From Bacillota bacterium (GTDB lineage Bacteria; Bacillota; Clostridia; Christensenellales; Aristaeellaceae), in assembly GCA_023416655.1 (NCBI GenBank), contig JAEZHK010000091.1, positions 1-11,968 of the forward strand: a stretch of 11,968 nt of DNA, given 5' to 3'. Positions 1-6,185 of this stretch are shown in pieces. The notes below the pieces were generated by a model, which did not search any database, was not told where the DNA came from, and worked only from the letters and a program-made list of their open reading frames with translations. The number at the start of each line of letters is the position of its first letter. Position 1 is the first letter of the stretch. The position numbers and the translations under genes are program-made.

Positions 1-1
1 G

Positions 2-136
2 GGCCTGGGCCTGAAGGAAGCCAAGGATCTGGTGGACGGCGCCCCGAAGACCCTCAAGGAAGGCGTCAACAAGGAAGAAGCCGAGAAGATCAAGAAGGCG
101 TTTGCCGAAGTCGGCGCGACCATCGAGATCAAGTAA
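2..136 (+). CDS. rplL: 50S ribosomal protein L7/L12, C-terminal part (5' end outside window)
   Basis: The last 44 codons and the TAA stop of ribosomal protein L7/L12 are present. The translation begins GLGLKEAKDLVDGAPKTLKE and ends AEVGATIEIK. This is the conserved C-terminal domain of L7/L12, the stalk region that contacts the translational GTPases EF-Tu and EF-G. The LGLKEAKDLV and P-x-x-(I/L)KE elements and the ending match the family throughout, so no other assignment is likely. The gene is cut by the left window edge, so its start and N-terminal dimerisation domain cannot be seen. A strong hairpin terminator lies 17 nt after the stop, and the next gene has its own promoter. rplL is therefore the last gene of its operon, presumably rplJ-rplL. 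Confidence 0.97.
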   Translation, partial: GLGLKEAKDLVDGAPKTLKEGVNKEEAEKIKKAFAEVGATIEIK

Positions 137-153
137 GTTTCATACCGTCGCCC

Positions 154-183
154 AAAGCGCCGCCTGAAAAGGGCGGCGCTTTT
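154..183 (+). terminator. Rho-independent terminator of the rplL operon
   Basis: A perfect 11-bp inverted repeat is present. The arm AAAGCGCCGCC (154-164) pairs with GGCGGCGCTTT (172-182) around the 7-nt loop TGAAAAG, and the 3' arm ends in a short T run (180-183). It starts 17 nt after the rplL stop and before the next promoter, as expected for the end of a ribosomal-protein transcript. The A-run opposite the T-run means it could also work weakly in the other direction. Confidence 0.9.
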
Positions 184-294
184 GCCGGGCGGGTAGTCGT
201 AAAAGACGCGCATGGAACATTTCCTGCGGTTTCCAAGTCTAATACGAAATCCCTGTCGCTTTCGCCATGTTAACGCATTTTCAACTGCCGCGGC

Positions 295-322
295 TTGCGC
301 AATCCCGAAAAAACGGTATAAT
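295..322 (+). promoter_or_regulatory. SigA-type promoter for the mazG-like/guaA-like pair
   Basis: A perfect -10 box TATAAT (317-322) lies 16 bp downstream of a weaker -35 box TTGCGC (295-300). Transcription would start near 329, giving a leader of about 28 nt that contains the ribosome site AAAAGGAAG (342-350). The -10 box overlaps an upstream in-frame ATG at 321. This argues against that start and against the one at 267, and supports the ATG at 357. Confidence 0.75.
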
Positions 323-356
323 GGAACCAATCAAAGGCTCTAAAAGGAAGTTTGTC

Positions 357-725
357 ATGAACGACCTGAACACCACGGTCAGCGCGCTCAAGGACGAGGT
401 GTATGCGCTCTGCCTTCGCAAGGGCTGGGGCGTCGACGGGGTACAGAATCCGCAGCACCTTGCGATGGCGATGACCGTCGAAATGAGCGAGCTGCTGGAG
501 CATTTTCAATGGCTCGGCGAGGATCAGGTTCAGGCGCTGCTTCGCGGCGAGGACCCCGAAAGGGTCGAAAAAATCGCCGAGGAATTCGCCGATGTGATGA
601 TGTACGGCCTGCAATTGACGCGCACACTGGGCATCGACATAACCCAGGCCATCCTGCGCAAAATAGAGATCGTCAACGGCCGGCGCAACAGCCGCTGGGA
701 CCGGGAGGGCGCGAAGCATGAGTAA
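357..725 (+). CDS. MazG-like nucleotide pyrophosphohydrolase (122 aa)
   Basis: This is a small all-alpha NTP pyrophosphohydrolase of the MazG/dCTPase (DCTPP-like) group, which hydrolyses (d)NTPs to NMP and pyrophosphate, usually to remove unwanted nucleotides. The metal-binding pattern is visible: E42-x-x-E45 in VEMSELLEHFQW, and E76-x-x-D79 in IAEEFADVMMYGLQ. The segment GW-x-n-NPQHLA (24-36) ahead of the first motif is also typical. The length of 122 aa fits a single-domain family member. The start at 357 has the ribosome site AAAGGAAG 6 nt upstream and sits just behind the promoter; longer in-frame starts lie at or upstream of the -10 box. The last 8 bp overlap the start of the guaA-like gene, so the two are likely translationally coupled. 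The exact substrate cannot be read from sequence. Confidence 0.88.
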   Translation: MNDLNTTVSALKDEVYALCLRKGWGVDGVQNPQHLAMAMTVEMSELLEHFQWLGEDQVQALLRGEDPERVEKIAEEFADVMMYGLQLTRTLGIDITQAILRKIEIVNGRRNSRWDREGAKHE

Positions 726-2166
726 CATGATCCTGGTGCTGGATCTGGGCGACGGCCGCGGCGCGAACGTTGCCCGGCGGGTGCGCAGCGAACAGGTGTA
801 CAGCGAAGTGCTGAGCGCGGATACCCCCATTGAAGCGATCCGCTCCGCCGCGCCGATGGGCATTCTGATCGCGGGCGACGGCAGCCTGGATATCCCCAGC
901 CTCCATCAGATCATCGGCCTGGGGGTCCCGGTGCTGGCGATGGGCGCCGGCGCGCGGCTCATCCTGAAAGCGCTGGGCGGCTCCTATACGCCTACGGCGC
1001 TGGGCAACTGTACCGCGCAGGTGACGTTTGGGCAATCGCCCCTCTTCCAGGGTCTGGGCGAGAGCGAGCGCTACTTTGAATGCATGGACGCGCTGGAACT
1101 GCCCGAGGGCGCCCGCGCCATCGCCACCGCGGAGGACGGGCAGGTCGCGGCGTTCTCCGTGGACGACCGCGTCTTCGGCCTTCAGTTCTACGCCGAGCAG
1201 AACGATCCGGACGGCTTCCAGATCCTGCGCAACTTCGCGCGCGGCGTGTGCAAGTGCGAGCCTCTCTGGAATTTTCCCCGCTTCTTTGAGGAATCCATTG
1301 CGAAAATTCAAGGCCTGGCCCAGGGCGGCCTGGTCTTGTTGGCGGTTTCGGGCGGCGTGGATTCGGTGGTGTCGGCGCTCCTCATGCACAAAGCGCTGGG
1401 TGAGCAGCTCGCCTGCGTACATGTGGACACCGGCCTCATGCGAAAGGGCGAGCTGGATCTGACCAGGAAGAGCCTTGAGTTGCAGGGCGTTCGCCTCAAG
1501 CTGATTGACGCCCGGGAGCGCTTCATGGAGCGCCTGGCGGGTGTGAGTGGCAGCGCCCGGAAGGCCGCGCTGGTCGACCGGGAGATCATGCGGGTGCTCG
1601 AGGAAGAGGCCAGGGCAACGGGCGCGATCGGCCTGGGGCTGGGCGTCACCTATACGGACATCCTGGACGGGTGCCCCCTGATGGACCGCATGCCTTCGCC
1701 CGATTCACCGTTCAAGGTGCTCATCCAGCCGGTGCGCAAGCTCTTCAAGGAGGAAGTGCGCCAGGTGGCCGAGCAGCTTAGCCTGCCGCCGGAGCTTTCG
1801 CAGCGGCCCGCGTTCCCCGCGGCGGGGCTGGCCATGCGCATGATGGGCGCGGTGACGCCCCAGAAGCTGAACATGCTCCGGGAGGCCGACGCGATTTTTT
1901 GCGAGGAAATTCAGAAGGCTGGGCTGGACAAAAAGATCCGCCAGTACTTCGCGGTCCTGACCGACAGCATCACCCGCGGCGCAAGCGGCCTGATGGGCGG
2001 GGCATTGGCGCTCCGGGCGATGAACGGCGCCAACGCGTTCCGACTTCCCTACGACCTTCTGGAGCGCGTGGTGGAGCGCGTGACCGGGGAGGTGAGCGGC
2101 ATCACCCGGGTCGTCTACGACGTGACCGGCCATCCGCCGTCGCTCATCGAGTGGGAAGACGAGTAG
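718..2166 (+). CDS. GMP synthase-like protein with inactive glutaminase domain (GuaA paralog, 482 aa)
   Basis: The three-part GuaA layout is kept: class I glutamine amidotransferase (about 1-180), ATP-pyrophosphatase (about 195-365) and GMP-synthase C-terminal dimerisation domain (about 366-482). The ATP-binding P-loop SGGVDS (211-216) is intact, followed by HVDTGLMRKGE as in GuaA. The glutaminase domain is dead by inspection. The nucleophile-elbow Cys of the usual G-I-C-Y-G is replaced (AMGAG, Gly76), and the His of F-H-P-E is Tyr158 (FYAE). The usual LSGGP loop reads IAGDG. Downstream, the usual RHPFPGPGL is QRPAFPAAGL, the SHHNVGGLP loop is missing, and the Lys of KPPATIEWE is His472. It is slightly shorter than GuaA (about 510-525 aa). 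The start at 718 has GGGAGG at 703-708; ATG 727 is an alternative. It may aminate a nucleotide with free ammonia, or act on a substrate other than XMP. Housekeeping GuaA is unlikely but not excluded. Confidence 0.85.
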   Translation: MSNMILVLDLGDGRGANVARRVRSEQVYSEVLSADTPIEAIRSAAPMGILIAGDGSLDIPSLHQIIGLGVPVLAMGAGARLILKALGGSYTPTALGNCTAQVTFGQSPLFQGLGESERYFECMDALELPEGARAIATAEDGQVAAFSVDDRVFGLQFYAEQNDPDGFQILRNFARGVCKCEPLWNFPRFFEESIAKIQGLAQGGLVLLAVSGGVDSVVSALLMHKALGEQLACVHVDTGLMRKGELDLTRKSLELQGVRLKLIDARERFMERLAGVSGSARKAALVDREIMRVLEEEARATGAIGLGLGVTYTDILDGCPLMDRMPSPDSPFKVLIQPVRKLFKEEVRQVAEQLSLPPELSQRPAFPAAGLAMRMMGAVTPQKLNMLREADAIFCEEIQKAGLDKKIRQYFAVLTDSITRGASGLMGGALALRAMNGANAFRLPYDLLERVVERVTGEVSGITRVVYDVTGHPPSLIEWEDE

Positions 2167-2219
2167 GCAGGCGATCATCCTTATCATCCGGGGTTGCACG
2201 AAAGCCGGGTTCCTGCTCC

Positions 2220-2379
2220 GGGGGTTCGGGGGCCGCGGCCCCCGATTGAGTAAAAGCAGCCGGAGGGCGGCATGCACGGCCGCAGGCTGCATACCGCTTC
2301 GCGTACAAGTCCGGCCGTGAATCCTTTGGATTCACAGGACTTGTACCCGGCTGACAAAAGACGAAGTATTTTGTCAGCC
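2220..2379 (+). repeat. Structured intergenic repeat, copy 1 (four hairpins)
   Basis: This is the first of two related intergenic copies; the other is at 7741-7910. Four inverted repeats follow in order. A is a perfect 16-bp palindrome GGGGGCCGCGGCCCCC (2228-2243). B is GCAGCC/GGCTGC (2256-2261 with 2285-2290) enclosing GCGGC/GCCGC. C is GTACAAGTCC/GGACTTGTAC (2303-2312 with 2337-2346), with an inner 8-bp stem GTGAATCC/GGATTCAC, a TTT loop, a 4-nt bulge GGCC on one side and a single A on the other. D is an 11-bp stem GGCTGACAAAA/TTTTGTCAGCC (2349-2359 with 2369-2379). The first 71 positions differ from copy 2 at nine sites. It fills most of the gap between the guaA-like gene and the GNAT gene. 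No T-run follows any stem, so it is not a simple terminator, and no open frame of note lies within it. Confidence 0.85.
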
Positions 2380-2396
2380 ATACATTGGGAGGCAGC

Positions 2397-3200
2397 ATGA
2401 AGATACGCCACGCCGACGCAGCCCCCGGGCTCGCCGTTGAAAACACCTTCCTCGCGCTGGACGATCTGGAATCAATGATCGGCGAAGCCAGCGTACGCGA
2501 ATGGGTCACCCCGATGCTCTGCCCGGAGCGCCCGCACCAGATTCTGGTGCGCGCCAAGTGCGAACCGGCGGCGGAGAACGCGCTTCTGGGCGCGGCCACC
2601 ACGCGGGCGCTGATGCTGGCCCGGAAGAAGGCGGACATGCCCTCGCTGGTCTACTGTGAATGCACGCCGGGTGACGCGGTGCGAATGGGTGTACTGGAGG
2701 CGCTGGGCTACCGGGACGAGGACGGGTTGGTGCGCACGCGCAGGGCGCTCAAGCACGGGCCCATCGTCCGCAAGCTCCCGCCCGGCTGCACCATCGTGAG
2801 GGATTACCTGGCGGACGAGGTGGAGTGCAGGTTCTTCCTGGAGCGCTACAACCTGATGTTCGGCCGCAGCCGGGATCTGGCATGGCTCAAGGGCCTGAAG
2901 CACATGCCGGACTTCGCGCGCCTGCTCGTGATTGCGCCAAGCGGGCTCGCGGGGGAGATGGTCGTCTGGTCGGAGGATGGCGTGGGCGTCATCGGCATCG
3001 TTCAGACCACCCCCGCCTGGCAGCGCAAGGGCGTCGCGAGCTACCTGATGGACCTCGCGCGCTGGTATTTTCTGGACAGGGGGATTTCCGAGGCCTCTTT
3101 TGATGTCCGGACGCGTCTAACCGGGGCGACACGCCTTGCGGCCACGTCAGGCTTCCGCCCGGCGGAGATGCTGATGCGCTATCCGTCCATCGACGTCTGA
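2397..3200 (+). CDS. Tandem GNAT-fold acetyltransferase-like protein (267 aa)
   Basis: The protein looks like two GNAT (Gcn5-related N-acetyltransferase) units in a row. The C-terminal unit (about 130-267) carries the acetyl-CoA pyrophosphate-binding motif A, IVQTTPAWQRKGVASYLMD (201-219, with Q209-R-K-G-V-A), and the typical C-terminal strand ATSGFRPAEMLMRY. The N-terminal half (about 1-118) ends EALGYRDEDGLVRTRRAL, which resembles a GNAT end, but has no Q/R-x-x-G-x-G/A motif and is probably structural. The substrate is unknown. The start at ATG 2397 is preceded by GGAGG at 2388-2392; a TTG at 2385 is in frame but would overlap that ribosome site. It lies just after repeat copy 1, with no clear promoter of its own. 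It sits 57 bp before asd with no terminator between, so it may be the first gene of the asd-dapA-nfnAB transcript. Confidence 0.8.
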   Translation: MKIRHADAAPGLAVENTFLALDDLESMIGEASVREWVTPMLCPERPHQILVRAKCEPAAENALLGAATTRALMLARKKADMPSLVYCECTPGDAVRMGVLEALGYRDEDGLVRTRRALKHGPIVRKLPPGCTIVRDYLADEVECRFFLERYNLMFGRSRDLAWLKGLKHMPDFARLLVIAPSGLAGEMVVWSEDGVGVIGIVQTTPAWQRKGVASYLMDLARWYFLDRGISEASFDVRTRLTGATRLAATSGFRPAEMLMRYPSIDV

Positions 3201-3257
3201 AAAAACGCATAACGCGCGGGGCGCGGTCTGAATACTGTGGGATACGGGGGGAGCAAC

Positions 3258-4337
3258 TTGAAATACCGGGTTGGCATCATCGGGGCGACGGGCATGGTGG
3301 GGCAGCGGTTTGTCTCGATCCTGGCGGGGCATCCGTGGTTTGATGTGACGGTGCTGGCGGCCAGTTCGCGCTCGGCCGGGCAGCCGTACATCGACGCGGT
3401 GGGCGGCCGCTGGGCCTTTGAGTGGCCTGTGCCGGAGGGCGTCCGCGGAATGACCGTCCAGGACGCGGCGCTGGTGGAGAAAATCGCGTCGCAGGTTGAC
3501 TTCGTGTTCTGCGCGGTCGACATGCCCAAGGAGCAGATCCGCGAGCTGGAAACTGCCTATGCCAAAACCGAAACGCCGGTGGTGTCCAACAACTCCGCGT
3601 TCCGAATGGTGGACGACGTGCCGATGATGGTGCCGGAGATCAACGCGCATCATATGGCCGTCATCGAGGCGCAGCGCAGGCGTCTGGGCACCAAGGTGGG
3701 CTTCGTCACCTGCAAGCCCAACTGCTCCATCCAGGGCTATGTGCCCGCGCTGGAGCCGCTCAAGGACTTTGGGCTCGAGAAGGTGATGGTCGCCACCTAC
3801 CAGGCGATCTCAGGCGCGGGCAAGACCTTCCGCACCTGGCCGGAGATGGTGGACAACGTGATTCCGTACATCGGCGGCGAGGAGCTAAAGAGCGAGCAGG
3901 AACCGCTCAAGATCTGGGGAAGCGTGTCGGGCGGGCGGATCGTTCCAGCCCAGAAGCCCGTCATCAGCGCCCAGTGCTACCGCGTTCCGGCCACCGATGG
4001 CCACATGGCCGCCGTGGCGGTGAGCTTTGCGAAGAAGCCCTCCAAGGAAGAGATCCTGGACCGCTGGGCGACCTTCGAGGGTCTGCCGCAGAAGTACAAA
4101 CTGCCCAGCGCGCCGGAGAAGTTCCTGACCTACTTTGAGGAGGAGAACCGGCCGCAGACCCGGCTCGACCGGGACCTGTACGGCGGCATGGGCATCGCCA
4201 TCGGGCGGCTTCGGGAGGATGTGCTTTTCGACTACAAGTTCGTCAGCCTCTCCCACAACACGCTCCGGGGCGCGGCGGGCGGCGCGGTCTTGACCGCAGA
4301 ACTGCTGGCCCACGAGGGCTGGATCGTGCGCAAATGA
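3258..4337 (+). CDS. asd: Aspartate-semialdehyde dehydrogenase, archaeal/fungal type (359 aa)
   Basis: The enzyme reduces 4-phospho-L-aspartate to aspartate semialdehyde with NADPH, the branch point to lysine/DAP, threonine and methionine. Visible features are the N-terminal nucleotide-binding loop GIIGATGMVG (6-15), the catalytic Cys156 in KPNCSIQGY, the QAISGAG segment (182-188), NVIPYIGGEE (200-209), and Arg242 and His249 in CYRVPATDGH. The NVIPYIGGEE block and the spacing are those of the archaeal/fungal subgroup, not the common enterobacterial form. I chose TTG 3258 as start. It has a G-rich ribosome site GGGGGGAG (3246-3253) at good spacing and gives MKYRVGIIGATG, the usual beginning. 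A GTG at 3237 is an alternative that adds seven residues and places that ribosome site inside the coding region. dapA, the next step, follows 57 bp later. Confidence 0.93.
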   Translation: MKYRVGIIGATGMVGQRFVSILAGHPWFDVTVLAASSRSAGQPYIDAVGGRWAFEWPVPEGVRGMTVQDAALVEKIASQVDFVFCAVDMPKEQIRELETAYAKTETPVVSNNSAFRMVDDVPMMVPEINAHHMAVIEAQRRRLGTKVGFVTCKPNCSIQGYVPALEPLKDFGLEKVMVATYQAISGAGKTFRTWPEMVDNVIPYIGGEELKSEQEPLKIWGSVSGGRIVPAQKPVISAQCYRVPATDGHMAAVAVSFAKKPSKEEILDRWATFEGLPQKYKLPSAPEKFLTYFEEENRPQTRLDRDLYGGMGIAIGRLREDVLFDYKFVSLSHNTLRGAAGGAVLTAELLAHEGWIVRK

Positions 4338-4343
4338 AATATT

Positions 4344-4387
4344 GCCCCCCGGGTCGCTACAGAAACCTCTTCGACCTGAGAGGGGGC
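4344..4387 (+). promoter_or_regulatory. Possible ribosome-site-sequestering hairpin between asd and dapA
   Basis: GCCCCC (4344-4349) can pair with GGGGGC (4382-4387), and inside it CCTCT (4366-4370) can pair with AGAGG (4379-4383); the two pairings compete for 4382-4383. Both 3' arms contain the dapA ribosome site GAGAGGGGG (4378-4386), and CTTT follows. A fold here would hide the dapA start signal or act as a weak terminator. This is seen by eye only. C- and G-runs are common in a high-GC genome, so confidence is low. Confidence 0.3.
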
Positions 4388-4394
4388 TTTCCCT

Positions 4395-5315
4395 GTGAAA
4401 GCGCTTTTTTCCGGCGTGGGCACCGCGCTGGTGACGCCGTTTTCCGCGGACGATTCCATCGATTTTGAAACCTTCGGCTGCCTGATCGACCGCCAGATCG
4501 ACGCGGGCATCCCGGCGCTCATCGTCTGCGGCACCACCGGCGAACCCGCCACCATGACCGAGGCGGAGCAGGACCAGGCGATCGGCTTCACCGTGCAGCG
4601 CGCGGCGGGCAAGGCGCTGGTGATCGCGGGCGTCGGCGGAAACGACACCAAACGGGTCTGCCGCAGGTCGCAGAATGCGCGTCAGCTTGGCGCGGACGCG
4701 ATTCTGGCGGTGACGCCCTACTACAACAAGACCACGCAGGCCGGGCTGATCGAGCACTTCACCCGCGTGGCGGACGCCGCGGAGCTTCCGGTGGTCCTCT
4801 ACAACGTGCCCTCGCGCACGGGGCTGAACCTCGCGCCTGAGACGGCGATGCGGCTCTCCGGCCACCCGCTGATCCGCGCGCTGAAGGAGGCCAACCCGGA
4901 CCTGAGGCAGATGACCGAGGACGCGCGGCTTTTGACGGGCAAAATGGCGGTCTACTGCGGCAACGACGAGCACGCGTTCACCGCGATGGCGCTGGGCGCA
5001 AACGGCGTGATCTCGGTGGCGTCAAACCTCGTGCCCGAGGCCGTCAAGGGCGTGGTGGACAGCTTCCTCAAGGGGGACATCGAGGGCAGCCGGAACAAGC
5101 AGCTTCTTTTGAACCCGCTGATCGACGCGCTGTTCCTGGAGGTCAGCCCGATCCCGGTCAAGGAAGCGCTGGCCGCCGTCGGCTTTGGCAATGGCAAGAC
5201 CCGGCCGCCGCTCGTGGCGATGGGCGAGGCCAACCGCGAAAAACTCATCTCGGAGCTCATCCATTGGTTCCCGGACGTTCAGCGCGCCGTGGTGACGGCG
5301 CCAACGGGCGGATAA
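4395..5315 (+). CDS. dapA: 4-hydroxy-tetrahydrodipicolinate synthase (306 aa)
   Basis: DapA condenses pyruvate with aspartate semialdehyde, the first committed step of the diaminopimelate/lysine pathway. It is a cytoplasmic (beta/alpha)8 barrel, usually a tetramer. All key residues are visible: GTTGE with Thr47-Thr48 (46-50), Tyr110 in TPYYNK, Tyr136 and Arg141 in YNVPSRTG, and the Schiff-base Lys164 in ALKEAN. Each lies about three positions after its E. coli DapA counterpart, so the alignment is nearly ungapped. The length is slightly above the usual 290-300 aa through a short C-terminal tail. The start is GTG 4395, with AGGGGG (4381-4386) 8 nt upstream and the family-like beginning MKALFSGVGTALVTPF. 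It follows asd, which makes its substrate, and precedes nfnA by 27 bp. Confidence 0.97.
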   Translation: MKALFSGVGTALVTPFSADDSIDFETFGCLIDRQIDAGIPALIVCGTTGEPATMTEAEQDQAIGFTVQRAAGKALVIAGVGGNDTKRVCRRSQNARQLGADAILAVTPYYNKTTQAGLIEHFTRVADAAELPVVLYNVPSRTGLNLAPETAMRLSGHPLIRALKEANPDLRQMTEDARLLTGKMAVYCGNDEHAFTAMALGANGVISVASNLVPEAVKGVVDSFLKGDIEGSRNKQLLLNPLIDALFLEVSPIPVKEALAAVGFGNGKTRPPLVAMGEANREKLISELIHWFPDVQRAVVTAPTGG

Positions 5316-5342
5316 ATATTACACCAGCAAGGGAGTCGAAGC

Positions 5343-6185
5343 ATGTACAGGATCGTGGAGAAGCGAAGGCTCAACGACGAAGTGACGCTGATGCGCGTCG
5401 AGGCGCCCTTCGCGGCGCGGCGCGCGCTGCCCGGCCAGTTCGTGATGCTGCGCGTGGACGAAAGCGGCGAGCGGATCCCGCTGACCATCGCAGGGTACGA
5501 CCGGGACGCGGGGACCGTCACGGTGATCTTCCAGAAGGTGGGCGCGTCGACGCGCCTTCTGGACCAGCTTGAGGAAGGCGAGAGCCTTCAGGACTTCGCG
5601 GGCCCGCTCGGCAAGCCCTCCGAGACCGAAGGCTACAAAAGGGCCGCGGTCATCGGCGGCGGCCTGGGCGTTGCCATCGCCTACCCGCAGGCCAAGGCGC
5701 TGCACGACGCGGGCGTTTCGGTGGACCTGATCGTGGGCTTCCGAAACGAGGGCCTGATCATCCTGAAGGATGAGTTGGTCGCCGCCTGCGACGACCTGAC
5801 CATCATGACCGACGACGGCTCCAACGGCCACAAGGGCTTTGTGACCCAGGCGCTGAAGGAGAAGCTGGAGGCGGGCGAACTTTACGACGTGGTCATCGCC
5901 ATCGGGCCGCTCATGATGATGAAGGCGGTCGCCGAGATGACGCGGCCCTACGGCGTCAAGACCATCGTCAGCCTCAATTCCATCATGATCGACGGCACCG
6001 GCATGTGCGGCGGCTGCCGCGTCATCGTCGGCGGCGAGACCAAGTTCGCCTGCGTCGACGGGCCGGACTTCGACGGCCATCTGGTGGACTTTGACGCCGC
6101 GGTCAGCCGCGGCCGGATGTACATGGACGAGGAAAAGCTGGCGAAGGAGACCCACCTCTGCCGCCTTACGGGGGATGTGCGCTGA
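5343..6185 (+). CDS. nfnA: NADH-dependent reduced ferredoxin:NADP+ oxidoreductase, subunit A (280 aa)
   Basis: This is the small FAD/[2Fe-2S] subunit of the electron-bifurcating transhydrogenase NfnAB. The complex uses reduced ferredoxin plus NADH to make two NADPH, or runs in reverse. The protein has the ferredoxin-reductase layout of the PyrK family: FAD motif RIPLTIA (44-50), NAD-binding GGGLGVA (105-111), and a C-terminal [2Fe-2S] site with Asp217, Cys222, Cys225 and Cys237 (DGTGMCGGC then ACVDGPDFDGH). The ACVDGP-x-FDGH-x-VDF ending is typical of NfnA. Annotation as a sulfide dehydrogenase or PyrK-like subunit is the usual confusion, but the partner gene settles it. AAGGGAG (5329-5335) lies 7 nt before ATG 5343. 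Its TGA overlaps the ATG of nfnB (TGATG), so the two subunits are coupled. Confidence 0.93.
   Translation: MYRIVEKRRLNDEVTLMRVEAPFAARRALPGQFVMLRVDESGERIPLTIAGYDRDAGTVTVIFQKVGASTRLLDQLEEGESLQDFAGPLGKPSETEGYKRAAVIGGGLGVAIAYPQAKALHDAGVSVDLIVGFRNEGLIILKDELVAACDDLTIMTDDGSNGHKGFVTQALKEKLEAGELYDVVIAIGPLMMMKAVAEMTRPYGVKTIVSLNSIMIDGTGMCGGCRVIVGGETKFACVDGPDFDGHLVDFDAAVSRGRMYMDEEKLAKETHLCRLTGDVR

Noticed and set aside
2228..2243. The perfect GC palindrome as a rho-independent terminator for the guaA-like gene
   Set aside because: It has no T-run after it and no proper loop; it is better explained as hairpin A of the repeat, which is degenerate in copy 2.
3885..4973. 362-aa open frame on the minus strand opposite asd and dapA
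   Set aside because: It is antisense to two enzymes with all catalytic residues intact, is rich in Arg, His and Gly, and no family was recognised.
5343..6185. Annotation as dihydroorotate dehydrogenase electron-transfer subunit (pyrK)
   Set aside because: No pyrD or other pyrimidine gene is nearby; the partner is a GltD-like NfnB and the C-terminal ACVDGP-x-FDGH block is that of NfnA.
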